Shown: positions 31,401 through 42,894 of the stretch, piece after piece
Numbering within the stretch: the stretch's first letter is position 1
How the letters are laid out: every line of letters starts with the position of its first letter
Origin: Cryptomeria japonica
Lineage: Eukaryota; Streptophyta; Pinopsida; Cupressales; Cupressaceae
Length of the DNA: 64,000 nucleotides
Direction: 5' to 3'
Assembly (NCBI RefSeq): GCF_030272615.1
Contig: NC_081409.1
Span: 654,256,468 to 654,320,467 of the forward strand
Made by a program: the position numbers and the translations under genes
Notes under the pieces: model-generated
What the model was told of the DNA's origin: nothing
The model's input: the letters and a program-made list of their open reading frames with translations, nothing else
Databases searched by the model: none

Positions 31401-33100
31401 AATATAAGATTTGATTGTGAAACCGTAGAAAACTATAAATGAGTGAATGAAGCTATTAATACAAAACTAAAAATGATAGAATAATTTGTATTCTACTAAA
31501 AAAGAATGAAAATCATACAAGAATGAGTGATTACAATAAATACAAGTGTGTATATAGATAGGATATATCACCCCAGAGACTAAGACATAAGTGATGTGAG
31601 ATAAAGTGAAAAAGTTCATAACTAAACTTAACTAACTTTGGAAACCTAAGCCAAGTGAAGAATTGTTTAAGAACTAGACTAGCGAGGAAATATAGCTCAC
31701 TTGTCCTAAGACTTTTCTCTAACTAGATGGGTAGAAATGTAACCAAAAATACTTTGAAGGTCTTGGTTATTGTTGTGAAGGATAAATAAAAAGGAAGGGC
31801 AAGAAGGAAAATGAAAATATCTAAATCTCATTAGATATCCAAGCCTTTTCAAAAGTTTAAAAAAAATTATTGGAACTATAATTTAAGTGACTTAAGAAGA
31901 GATTGGAAAGAGAAGAAAAACAAGAAAAATGCTAAATTTGATGATTAGTATGATAAATATTCTTAGAAGGGTTTATGATATTATTTTATTGTGGTCTTGT
32001 CTTTGCATGCATGTCAGAATACATGGATGATTCCTAGATATTATTATATTATGAGAGAGGGGCATTGCATGGAAAAAATAAAAGAATAACAAGTAGAAAA
32101 ATGGATGGAGAAGCTACCAAAAATGAAATGAAAAAATATATGTATGTATTGAATGAATGTTAGGATGATTAAGTATTCCAAAGGAAGTGCGTGCAAATAC
32201 TATCTAGACAATTGGAAGAAAATGCTTGCTAAAGGTACTAATTGGTTAAACCTCACCAAGGTTGATCAACTAAGGTCCAGCTTGAGGCAACATGAATTTT
32301 AGCTTGTAGTAACTATTAGTTTTGGTGTTGACTAGATGATTATAAAACTCCATTTCCAAGGTTGTTTGATATAGAAACATCACCAAGTAATTTGATATAT
32401 GAGAAAAAAACTATTGTATTTCTTTTATATTTTATCTTTGGTATAATTTTTTTTTATCTTTGTGTGGTCTTGGCTAGTCATAAAATGTTTTATTTTTATG
32501 AAGGAGGAAATATGATTAGACACCAATTTCTACATCCTTCTATTTTGGAATAAAGTACTCATTATTTAGGTGAGAAAGATCAAAATCTTTATCCATGTGC
32601 ATATACATCCTATAATATGTGAGAATGAAAAAATGTGTGATGGTAGACAAGAAAGAACAAGAAAAGAAAGGTGAGAAATTGAATCCATATTTTTAGATGA
32701 TATCTATGTCCCCTGTTAAATCTAGGTCAACACCACACTATTTACTAAATAGATATTTTCATAAGAATTGAAAACTAAATCTCATCCATTAGATGATATC
32801 TATGTTCCCCATTAAATATAGGTCAACATCACAATATTTATTAAATATTAAGTATTGACTGTAAATAGGTCCCACTCAACTCATTACTAATATCTATGAT
32901 TTCCTATAAAGTGACCCGCAAACTTTAGGAGAAAATTATTGATATCTAGATCATTTAGAAAATTGGATGAAGTTAACTCATTGTTAATACATGATTTAAG
33001 TTGTGAAAAGAAAATTTGAAGGCTATCAATAAATAGAATTTCTTTTTTCGTGATAGACAAAATATAGAGTAATTAAATGGAATATTTTTAAGTAGCTAAC
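28415..33100. other. AT-rich spacer, no gene seen
   Basis: About 4.7 kb. ORFs are short and composition-driven; none shows a motif. TATA-like and poly(A/T) runs are frequent. Two internal direct repeats are noted: TTTGTTGTGGAGGATTTCTGAA at about 28729-28795 and a 98-bp repeat at 32696-32860 (AGATGATATCTATGTCCCC...). Confidence 0.6.
32696..32860. repeat. 98-bp direct repeat
   Basis: AGATGATATCTATGT(C/T)CCC(T/C), ATTAAAT-TAGGTCAACA and TATTTA(C/T)TAAAT(A) occur at about 32696 and again at about 32793. Two copies are separated by GATATTTTCATAAG. Confidence 0.7.
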
Positions 33101-33660
33101 TACTAATTGTAAATGGATGTTTTTTTTAGTTATAATATAGAGGGAGATGCCAAACATTGTAGAAGGATCCATTCCTCTATTAATTTTTATATTGCTAGAA
33201 TATTTGTTTTAACTACAATAATCAATAGTTTAAAGAAAAATTTTTATAAGGAAGAACAACCAATTAGTTGTATTGTTGAGAATGTCCTCAAATTACATAA
33301 ATTAATGAAGGAACTCAACTTCTTTAAATTTTTCTACTCTTGAGTAGCAAAGTTCATGTTTTCATATCTTGTGTGTTGATTATTTGAGAAAAAATTATAA
33401 ATCATTAATAATAAAATATATAATTTGAATAAGTTTTTGAAATAATGCATTAAATTTGCATGTTGTACTAATTTGATGTGTTTGTGTTTCTATTTCTCAC
33501 ATAAATTTCATTTGAATCTTGCATCTGTAGTATAATTGGTTGAGTTAAAATTGATCATAATATATTGGGTAATGATATTTTTCAAACTTCTATTGTAAGA
33601 GATTGAAATCTAAAAATTGAACTATTTTTCAAATTTCTATTATAAGAGATTGTAATCTAA
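33100..33660. repeat. Duplicated downstream-type segment, copy 1
   Basis: Diverged copy of 37930-38450: ATAGAGGGAGATGCC, CATTGTA(G)AA, GTATTGTTGAGAATGTC, ACTCTTGAGTAG..., TTGTGTGTTGATTATTTGAGAA, ATGTGTTTGTGTTTCTATTTCTC. In the second copy this block lies downstream of the acidic ORF. Here it precedes the upstream-type copy 2, as expected for a head-to-tail duplication. Confidence 0.75.
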
Positions 33661-33812
33661 AAATTGAACTTAGTCACTTTAGTTTTTACCTCATAATTCC
33701 AATGATCTTTTTCTTTTTTTAACAAATTGAAATACTAGGATTATATTATGAATTTATCAAATCAAAAAATATAGAAAAGATTTAATAGAAGTGAAGAACT
33801 ACTTTCATATTA

Positions 33813-34970
33813 ATCAAAATAGTCAAATCAACAAAGACCCCTTGAATTAATAAATGACATTTACAAGTTAAGTCCACCCAATGTAATTTTGATCCAATCA
33901 TGAGGGCCCTGGAGGTAACTAAACCCATATATTAAGTTTTCCTCTTAGGAGAGATAGGGTGATTTCATTTAATTCAATTTTTGTATACTCAATAGATCAT
34001 GTGTTTTATATACTTATTTTCATACTCCATTTTGGCTTTAAAAATGAGGGCATGGTTGCAAATTCTCATCCTAGTCTCTTTTGTGTTTAGACCAATGGCT
34101 CCTTTAATTCTAAAACATTTGTGTTTTTCTTCATCGTGAAAAAGTTGGATGTTATGAAATTTTGATTAAATGTGTCAAGGGTAAAGATTAAGTAGCAAAT
34201 AAGAATATGTTGATGTGTTGTATTGGATGTGGGTTTCTAAATAAACAACCAATACATTAATTAAAATATATCAAAAAATTATGACAAATGAATATAATAT
34301 TCTTGTCTAAAAATTACATAGATTTTTTTATATCAAATAATAATCACATTGTGATAATTCACAAACCCTAAAGAACTAGGCTAAATTTCTAAATGAATAA
34401 TTTAAAGAAATAAAATTGATTAAAAGTTAAAAACAATTTATATACGCTTGTAAATTGATTAGCCAAGTCATTGTATTCACAACAATAAATAAAATTGTTT
34501 AAAACTAAGTTACAAAATCTCACAATAAAATCATATTAAACATACATGTTTAATCCCTTTAATCGCAAAGAGAAACTGTTATGGTGAAGTAGAACAAGAT
34601 GATGACGACAAGCAAGAACATGATAACTTGTATTTATGGGATGAATTTAACGGCCATATGACCGTAAAAACAGTGAGCATCGTGGAGAAGACACGCTTAC
34701 TTCGTCGGGTCCCCTGTGCAATAAGACTCTGTAACCCTTCCAATTCCAATTAAATTTTCTTTCGAAATTAAACTCTTCACAGAGAACCAGCCTTCATTTG
34801 ATTAAAATCTGAATGTCAAAAAGAGAATTAAATTTGAATTCAATTGTTTGTGAAAGGAGATTTCTAAGCAGCTCAACTCGAATCCAATGAGCTTTGTAAG
34901 ACCCTACATATTATACCTCGAAATGCCTGTAAATGAATAGGGTATGCAACATTTTCATAGTTTTTACCAG
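33813..34970 (+). repeat. Upstream-type segment, copy 2 (acidic gene 5' flank)
   Basis: The counterpart of 25225-26420 and the immediate 5' flank of the acidic ORF. Divergence is high with many indels, so the duplication is old. Promoter elements cannot be assigned confidently. Confidence 0.7.
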
Positions 34971-35159
34971 CACTGCTGAATTTGTTCTTGATGGTTTTTT
35001 ATTAGGCTAACTCTGTCTGCTTAGGGTATTAACCATTCTCTTGTTTCTTGGCATGCCTGTAAATGAATTGGGCACTGCTGAATTTGATCTTTATGGGTTT
35101 TTATTAGGCTAACTCTGTCTGGTTAGGGTATTAACCAATCTCTTGTTTCTTGGCAGGTC
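34971..35159 (+). repeat. 102-bp tandem duplication at the acidic gene 5' side
   Basis: CACTGCTGAATTTG starts at 34971 and 35073. Both copies carry TTATTAGGCTAACTCTGTCTG and a CTCTTGTTTCTTGGCA pyrimidine block. In the first copy this is followed by TG, in the second by GGT, so only the second has a usable AG (TTGGCAG|GT, about 35154). Confidence 0.85.
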
Positions 35160-35199
35160 ACAGTCCCTAGTCTTTTCTTCGCCATTGCAGGTTAAGAGT

Positions 35200-37398
35200 A
35201 TGTTATACCCTGATATGGTCAAAATGGGTAATTCATGTGATTCTGAGAATGGAAAGATTGTGGTTTCTGGCTTCCCGACAGATCAGAGCGGAAACAATGG
35301 AGATGAAGAAGTTGATAAGAAGGTACCAGATCACAAAGAAGAAGATATGGATGATACAGAAAAACAAGATGATGAACAAGATGTAGGTCAGTGGGCACAA
35401 GCTGGTGATGAAGGAGATGAAGAAGAAGATAAGGATGATACAGAAGAGGAAAACGCAGAAGAAGAAGAAGATGATGAAGAACAAGATGTGGGTCAGTTGG
35501 GACAAGCTGAAGAAAAAGATGAGGATGATACAGAAGAACAAGATAATGAACAAGATGTGGGTCAGTGGACACAAGCAGAAGATGAAGAAGATAAGGATGA
35601 TACAGAAGAGGCTGAAGAACATGATGATGAGCAAGATGTGGATCAGTGGGCACATGATGATGAAGCAGATGATGATGATGATGCAGAAGAGGAAAATGCA
35701 GAAGAAGATGATGATGGAAAGAAAGAAGATTGCAACAGTAACTTGTATATCAGTGGTAGCTCATTTGATGTTGGACGTGAGGATTCTTGGGCTACTGAGT
35801 CCCCAACAAATCTCCAGATAAATAGTGGAGAAGATCAAGACTTATTATGTCCAGATGATCAAGAAGTATATGAGCAGGGAGAAGACCATCAACAAGAAGA
35901 TGATGATATACAAGATGAAGAAGAAAAAGATGATGCAGAAAATGATGAAGAAGAAACCGATACCCGAACAGAAGAGGATGGGCAAGAAACTGATGGCAAT
36001 GAAGCTAACCACGGCAATAGCGAAGTAGACATCACTGGCAGTTCATCTGATGATATTTTGAGAGAGGATAGAAACGTAGGCATAAACAATGGAGATGAAC
36101 ATGATGTGGGTCATTGGGAAAAAGATGATGAAGAAGATGAGCTAAAAGAGCAAGATGATGATTTTGAGCGCAGTCCTAGCACTAGCTATGTTAATACCAC
36201 TATTAGTTCATCAATTCGAAGTGGGCATGCTTTGGCTCCAGAATCTTCTACATATAATGACATAAGCAGTGGAGATGATCAAGAAACAGATCCACAGAGG
36301 CAAGATCATCAACAAGAAAAGGATGATGAGGAAGAAGAAGAAGATAGGGATGATGCAGAAGAGGAAAATGCTGGAGAAGAAGAAGATACACTAATTTATA
36401 AATTAGTGGTACTTCAGCTGATGTTTAGAATAGGGATACTTGCGCTACCGAGTCACCAACAAATAGACATATTAGTGGTAGTTCATCAGATGTTGGGATT
36501 AGTATTACTTGCGCTACTGAGTCACCAAGAAATAGACATAAATAGTGGAGATGATCAAGAAGTATATGAGCAGATAGAAGACCGTCAACAAGAAGATGAT
36601 GATGTACAAGATGAAGAAGGAAAAGATGCTGAAGAAGATGATGGGGAAGAAACAGATACCCGAACAGAAGAGGATGAGCAAGAAACTGATGGCAATGGAG
36701 GTAACCCCAGCAATAGCGACGTAGACATCACTGGCAGTTCGTCTGATGATATTATGACAGAGGATTCTTTGTCTTCTGACTTGTCAATAAAAGAAAGCCT
36801 AAGCAATGCAGATGAAGAGGATGATCAAGAAAATGATGGCAATGAAGCTAACCCCAGCGATATCGACGTAGACGACATCACTGGCAGTTCATCTGATGAT
36901 ATTGTGAAAGAGGATTCTTTGTCTTCAGACTTCTCAATGAATGAAAGCCTAAGCAATGGAGATGAGCAAGAAAGAGATCAGCGAGGAGAAGATCTATGTC
37001 AAGAAGAAGAAGATGATGCAGAATATAATGGTGGAAAACAAGATGACGAAGGTGGAAGAGGACGAGCAGAAAACGAAGATTCAGAAAATGAGCAAGAAGA
37101 TGGGTTTGATAGTAAAGAAGAAGATGATAAGGAAGGTAAGCAAGAATTTGATTATAGCACTGATGATGACGGAGGAAATACAGAAGAAACACAAATGGAT
37201 ACAGAAGATACTATTGCAGAGGGAGGTAAGGATGAGAAAGCAAGAGAGGCAGGGGAAGTAGGAAAAGTTGAATCAGAGATAAATTTAAAGAGGGCAAGAA
37301 GTTTAGGGGGAAAACAAGATCTGAATTATATATTGAACTCAAAAAGGCAGAGAACATATGAAGAAAAGGCTGACCAGGCACCGAATGGAGACCAATAA
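35200..37398 (+). CDS. Very acidic, internally repeated protein (unrecognised)
   Basis: I chose the first ATG in frame (35200, MLYPDMVKMG); the upstream codons lack an ATG and contain acceptor-like TTCGCCATTGCAG|G (ending 35190), so an upstream intron is plausible. About 732 residues are dominated by Asp/Glu/Gln. Repeats: EQDVGQ(W/L)(A/G/T)QA-type four times near the N terminus; VDITGSSSDDI about three times; SGDDQEVYEQ twice. A 50-residue hydrophobic stretch (36385-36540) is a frame-slipped copy of the ISGSSxDVG/CATESPTN repeat, not a membrane domain. Basic clusters KRAR and KRQR near the C terminus, 14 residues apart, could be a bipartite nuclear signal. The function is unknown; acidic chromatin or nucleolar proteins look similar in composition. 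Confidence 0.55.
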   Translation: MLYPDMVKMGNSCDSENGKIVVSGFPTDQSGNNGDEEVDKKVPDHKEEDMDDTEKQDDEQDVGQWAQAGDEGDEEEDKDDTEEENAEEEEDDEEQDVGQLGQAEEKDEDDTEEQDNEQDVGQWTQAEDEEDKDDTEEAEEHDDEQDVDQWAHDDEADDDDDAEEENAEEDDDGKKEDCNSNLYISGSSFDVGREDSWATESPTNLQINSGEDQDLLCPDDQEVYEQGEDHQQEDDDIQDEEEKDDAENDEEETDTRTEEDGQETDGNEANHGNSEVDITGSSSDDILREDRNVGINNGDEHDVGHWEKDDEEDELKEQDDDFERSPSTSYVNTTISSSIRSGHALAPESSTYNDISSGDDQETDPQRQDHQQEKDDEEEEEDRDDAEEENAGEEEDTLIYKLVVLQLMFRIGILALPSHQQIDILVVVHQMLGLVLLALLSHQEIDINSGDDQEVYEQIEDRQQEDDDVQDEEGKDAEEDDGEETDTRTEEDEQETDGNGGNPSNSDVDITGSSSDDIMTEDSLSSDLSIKESLSNADEEDDQENDGNEANPSDIDVDDITGSSSDDIVKEDSLSSDFSMNESLSNGDEQERDQRGEDLCQEEEDDAEYNGGKQDDEGGRGRAENEDSENEQEDGFDSKEEDDKEGKQEFDYSTDDDGGNTEETQMDTEDTIAEGGKDEKAREAGEVGKVESEINLKRARSLGGKQDLNYILNSKRQRTYEEKADQAPNGDQ

Positions 37399-37452
37399 AG
37401 ACGCAGAAGATAACGGTGAAAAAGAGGATGATAATGATAAAAATGAAGATTA
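37399..37452 (+). other. Out-of-frame acidic tail after the stop
   Basis: In another frame, starting just before the stop, the sequence continues TNKDAEDNGEKEDDNDKNED to a TAA at 37450-37452. The composition matches the ORF, which suggests a one-base indel near 37380 has truncated the tail. Confidence 0.55.
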
Positions 37453-37929
37453 AGAATAAATAAAAAATAAGCCCTCAAACCAAATGGAAATTTTATGAGG
37501 CTACGGTTTTTTTATTCCAGTTTACCATGTAACTCTTGACCAATGCATGATGGAGTACGCTGTGTGTCTCAGTTAGTGTTAAAAATTTCCATGGTATTAG
37601 TATTGTTGTAATTTATCCCATCAGCTATAAATAATAAATAAAGGTTTGTTTTGGATGTTTTAAGAAGTATTTATTATTGCGTAGTAAGTTGTTTCTATTG
37701 TTGGACATGTCAATTATGTTTTTAGAAAGAAGTCTGTCAGATCCCAAACAAAGAAAAAAAGGTAACTTTAACAATTGTAGTTTACAAAATGTGGCTGGGA
37801 AGTAGAAATTCCACCTCCGTGAAGGAGTGTTTACAGTCAATTAGTGAGAGTCACTAGCCGAGATCATGCACTTCAAAAGGATCATGCACTGCTAATTTTA
37901 GTTGGGGATTTTTGTTTTTCCTTACACTA
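37453..37929 (+). other. 3' flank of acidic ORF
   Basis: AATAAATAAAAAATAAG (37456-37472) and AATAATAAATAAAG (37629-37642) are possible poly(A) signals. The block 37690-37890 recurs at 38606-38770 (TTTCTATTGTTGG(A/G)CATG(T/C)CAATTATG, AGTCTGTCAGATCCCAAACAAAG). Confidence 0.6.
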
Positions 37930-38600
37930 TATAAAGGGAGATGCCCACCATTGTAAAATGATACATTTCTTTGTTATTTTAATAGTTTTACAAAACATTA
38001 TTTTATCTACAGCATGATTTTTTTTATAAAGAAATCAAATTTCAGTGTAGTTATTTTGTTGGAAATGTCATTAAATTATGTAAATTAATAAAAGAATTGA
38101 ATTTCTTTAAATTCTTTTACATTTGAGTGGTGAAGTTAATAAAAGAATTGAATTTCTTTAAATTCTTTTACATTTGAGTAGTGGAGTTCTTTTCATATAT
38201 CTTGCATGTTGATTATTTGAGAAACTTATAAATGATTAATAATAAAATATCTAAATTGAATAAATTATTGAAATAATATATTAAATTTCTATGTGAAATG
38301 TACTGATTTGATGTGTTCATTTCTATTTCTCCCATAAAATTCCTTTGAATCTTGCATCTATATTGTAATTGGTTGAGTTAAAATTTATTATATAATATTG
38401 TGAGATGATGTTTTTTAAATTTATTCTAAAAGTGACACCCCAAAGAAACACATGTTAATTACAATATTTCAAAAAATTTGATAAATGAAAATAATACTCC
38501 TATCTAAAATTTCTCAAATCTAAGTAGAATTCTATTTCTAAATGAATAATATTTTATTTAAGTAAGATTAATTTTTTTAAAAAATAATATAGAAGTCTGC
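37930..38600 (+). repeat. Downstream-type segment, copy 2, with 51-bp tandem repeat
   Basis: Counterpart of 33100-33660, then from about 38455 it resembles the upstream-type segment (ACACATGTTAATTACAATAT). At 38085-38186 a 51-bp unit (TTAATAAAAGAATTGAATTT...) is repeated twice in tandem, differing by GTGG/GTAG. Confidence 0.72.
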
Positions 38601-39520
38601 CAATTATGTTGTTTCTATTGTTGGGCATGCCAATTATGCTTTTAAAAAGAAGTCTGTCAGATCCCAAACAAAGAAGAAAAGGCAGTATAAATCAAGTTAA
38701 ATTAATTAGAGTCACCATCCTAACAATAAGGGAGATCATGCATTTCAAAAGGATCATAGGAAATGTGATTCCACTCTTTAACAAAGAAAGATGACTTACA
38801 ATATTTTTAGTTTTGTTCTTATTATTAGTCAATGGATTTAGTTACATGTACAAGTTTTCTATTTGAAGCCTTCCATTTCCTTCTGCATCATTCTTCATGT
38901 CTATAGTATTGGATAGTTGTACAATTTGTGATGCTATAATATCTATGTGACCCTTAAAGTCCTTAGTATATTTAGGCTATTGCTTTTAAAACATGTATGC
39001 TGCCACTACATCCTTTACACTTTTCTACAAAAAAAAAGCTTTCTTGTAGTTGGATATGTGTTGTTGCACATCTAATCACCAAAAATTCTAGTCTTTTCTC
39101 TTCCACCTTCTTCTCTACATCCTTCAAAACTTTGGCTTCCAATTTGAAAGCACGATCCTTAAATCCATTAAGCATCAATTGTATTTTCTCTGCACTTGAC
39201 AAAGACTCATCCAAAAATACTTCTAGAAGTCCTTCATTAAGGACTTTCATTACATCATTAAGAAGTTATGAGCCCTATATTTGAGACTTAATAAAATTCT
39301 TGTGAGTATAATGGTGAAGTATATCACCCAAAAAAATCATATGCAAGGGAGACAATCACCTAAGGTCCATCTGATCTTGAGACATTGATTCCCACTTTAG
39401 CATGTCCCATCCTAAATATCCCCTAGGCATGTTTTTCTTCGTGCCCACTTTGATTCTACTCACATCGTCTTGAAATCTACATTTTCAGCTCCTTCCTCAA
39501 CCTCTGTTAAATTTTAAGTC
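38601..39520. other. Spacer with second 37.7-kb copy; no gene supported
   Basis: 38606-38770 repeats 37690-37890. A minus 92-codon ORF (39250-38972) encodes a Lys/Glu-rich, possibly helical peptide (EAKVLKDVEKKVEEKRLEF) without recognisable motif. I leave it as unproven. Confidence 0.5.
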
Positions 39521-39539
39521 CTCATTGACAAGACTAGGA

Positions 39540-40100
39540 AGCCTTAGGTGCCCCGGTACTCATGATTGGGACCCAAAATAGGACCCCTAATTTCTTGCCT
39601 CATGCATGCAAAAAATAAATTAGCTTCATGCTAGTCGGCTCCAAAAATTCAAACATTTGAAGGGGTATACCTACAATTCAAGTGATCTCTTAATTATAAA
39701 ATCAAATCAATTCCAAGTGAACAAGCAATCAAACATTCATCAAGCATTGAAGGAGAATTCAAGTTAAAGCACAACATTCATGATCAACATTTTTCATGAC
39801 ATACTAAAACCTTGTGTGAGAATTCAAGAAAGATTGAACAAGGTATCATGTTCAATTTCAAGCATTTTTAGATTAGATCTATCCTTTCCCTCAAAAGGAA
39901 AACATTATACTTCAAGGTTAATTCACAACCCGAGGTTTGACCTAGGAAAGCCCCCATCAAGAAACCTATTTTCGTCCTTTTGTGTGTAGGAAATTGATTC
40001 AGGAGTTACGTGTGAAGAATTTGGTAAAGTAAATGATGACAATCAAACTCAAATTTTGATGGCATGAAAAGCAGAAGACTAGGGCAGTTCACACCTCCTA
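39540..40100 (+). repeat. Diverged LTR-like copy F1
   Basis: Shares with 44265-44600: ACATTCATGATCAA, CCTTGTGTGAG, CCCTCAAAAGGAAA, GAAGGTTAATTC / CAAGGTTAATTC, TTTTGTGTG(T/C)A(G/A). Also GACCTAGGAAA / CAACCCAAGGAAA. It is probably a decayed LTR or its flank. I cannot find TG...CA ends. Confidence 0.45.
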
Positions 40101-42890
40101 GTCCCAATATTTTTTGACAACCTTTTGATAGTAGATTTTGTGTACCATCCTAATCCAAAAAGCATTCATTCTGATTACATCCAATAGGTGGAGGATTTGG
40201 TTGATTCACAGCTCCTAGTCCCAACAATTCTACTTGAACACTCTGTCACAAGAGAAGATATATGACTTCTAGGTCTACTAGGGAGATGCTTACTATTAGT
40301 CATATGATAAGAGAAAAGAGAATAAACATGAATACTAATAGCTAAAAAGTTGTGTAATGCTGGGTGATTCATGCTACATCATGAATTTCATTGGCTAGCA
40401 AGTTGTGTTATGCTAGGTGATCCATGATAGAGAAGATTAACAAACAAAACCATTTGTTCGCAAGGTAATCCAAAAAATCTACTACAAAATGGTTGTTGTA
40501 GTCACACAAAACACAAACAACAATAATAACCAACACTTGCAAAGGTGTAAACAACAACAATGATCACACTAGCAATCTATACTATTCCAATTAACCTTTA
40601 ACGAATCTCAAAAAAATGATAACCATACCCTAGGGAGCGCTATGTAACACAACACTTCTAATTTGAGGATATAACATAAATGAATTAACACAAGAAAAAA
40701 GGAGAGCTCATATGCCTCCCCTTAAGATGTCAACATACCTCTAGGTTGATATCTTAAGGTAGATAGCGATCAAGTAAGAACCTTCAACACCAAGAAGATA
40801 CCCTTAATAAGCATACATGCATTCCAAGCTAGGAAGAAAGATCTTTATACATGCCTCATTGCTATAAGAAAGGAAGAGATAGTTGTAAAAGAGATATTTT
40901 TCAACAAGTGTAAAGGGATCATTTTAAAGAGGGAGGTAGAGATATTTTCCTAAAGATGTCTACCTCCAAAAATAGAGGAGATATTTAATAAAGATATCAT
41001 CTTTTAAATTAAGAAATGGGCCGAAGATTATGAATACAAACCTTCCATATTGCTAGGAAATGGTATCCTTGATGAAGGATAGCACACTTTCTATCACTAA
41101 GGAGAGATTGTTCATAAAATACATACCATTTCAAGAAAGAAAGAGGTCCTAATCAAGGAACAGACATATCCAAGCAAGGAGAGAATTTGGATTGAGGACA
41201 ATTCTATGCAAGAAAGGATATCAAGTTATAAAAGATAAAAATCAACAAAGGTAAAGTGGATCTTTAAAAAAGAGGAACAATCGACAACCATCATTCTTGC
41301 TCCACAATGTAGGGACAAGAATAACTAGGCTATTACGTTGCCTCCCAAGTATGATTGCACATGAAATTGTATGTAGTACCATGAGTGACAATGAGCCCCT
41401 AATAGGTAATTTTGTCCTAGTTTTGTTTATGGTTTTTTCTTCAATTTTTCAAGGGGAGAGTAATAAAGTTGGCTTTAAGAAGCTCCTACAAAATTATCTC
41501 TTGTTGTGATTAAAAGTTGTTGGAAAAGTCATAGATATATTAGACAATGGGGGAGGGGATGCCAACAAAGGAGGAGGATAGAAGCCTAAATCTTCTTCAG
41601 AAAAATGTAATGTATATTTCTCATGAATCTCCACACTTCATTGCACACATCCTAAATCATATCCATTGCATCCATGTTTATAATTAAATGTGGTATTTAA
41701 ATCATGTCTAGAGGAGTGTGTTCATTCATATTTTCAAAGTTTAAAGATCCTCAACCATCATCAAGACTTGTGTTGGAAGACGAGGTTGGAATAGATTTAG
41801 AAGAAGCTAGAATAATTGACACATACAACTCCCTTGAGACTTCATATTTGGATAGAGGGACCTTATATCGAATTAAGGAAGGCATGAGAGTGATATATGT
41901 ATTAGTGTAATTATTATACTTTTTGAATACTTATCCTTAGTATAATATTGGAAATAGTATTTTATACTAATTAGGGAGTCGTAATTAGGATATTATTTTC
42001 CCATTTTTAGTTGTTGATCTCATTATTTAAGACACAAATTATTTTCATCATTCCTAGATATGAAACAAGAGGAATTTGAGGTTGCGTCATCATATTCCCA
42101 TTTTCTGAGGACTCTTGCCAATTGTTTGACATAATGTCAACAAGATAAACATTCTAAATTTGAGTCTAATTTGGTGTTAGATCATCATGATTTGATTGTA
42201 TATGCATTCTTGGCTATCATTCTTTCACTTGCAGTCAATTATAGTTGTACATTTATGAGAAATATGTGATGGTTCACCTCTATACCTAACTAAAAAATTC
42301 CGAGACAACAGTCTACATAACACGCAACAGTAGCGAACATCATAACACAAAGATTTGATAGCAAATATTCCTTGTTTTTCAGTCATCATTGGACAAGGGA
42401 TATTACACAATCATACTAAATAGATTTCAAACCCCATAAATAGTATAGAGAACAACAAATTTGGACTCAAGAGCTTCTAGAGTATTTTTTGAGGTTAAAT
42501 GAATCTATGAACAATTGTTTAAACATGAGTAGTGTTTTATTTACACTATAAATATTATTTGATGTTGTGATTAATGTCTTAGGCATGGACACTGTTTTAG
42601 GTGTGAATAATTTTTTCAAGTATGAATAGGTTTTTTTGGTAATAAAGAGATTTTCTAGGGACTATGAATAATGGTTTAAGCCTTGTGTAGTTTTTTCAGG
42701 CATTTTTTGCTTGCCTAAAGGAATAGTTTCATGAAAATAGACATCAGGTGAGAATACGATATCCAAATTTTAAAAAATAAATAGACATTGGAATGTTGAT
42801 TCTATGATATAAAACATCTTTAAAACTTGTATCCTGGCAATTGCAGCTACAACATGTGACAAAATTCCTTTGTTACTTATCCTATGATAG
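40101..42890. other. Spacer, no supported gene
   Basis: Repetitive-looking, AT-rich, with short ORFs only (for example 41704-41910, no motif). A TTCACACCTCCTAGTCCCAA / TTCACAGCTCCTAGTCCCAA pair occurs at about 40090 and 40204. Confidence 0.5.
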
Positions 42891-42894
42891 ATGT

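Noticed and set aside
35143-35199. Extended N terminus of the acidic ORF starting at 35143
   Set aside because: The codon there is TTG, and acceptor-like sites (TTGGCAG, TTGCAG) lie within it. I use the first ATG at 35200.
35219-35655. Minus-strand ORFs rich in Leu/His/Ile
   Set aside because: They are antisense to the GAT/GAA-rich acidic coding repeats. Composition explains the open frames.
36385-36540. Apparent membrane segment in the acidic protein
   Set aside because: Reading the DNA one base over gives the acidic gene's own repeat, so this is a frame slip and not a true membrane domain.
41704-41910. 68-codon plus ORF (MSRGVCSFIFSKFKD...)
   Set aside because: Short, isolated, no motif. 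Chance ORF in AT-rich DNA.
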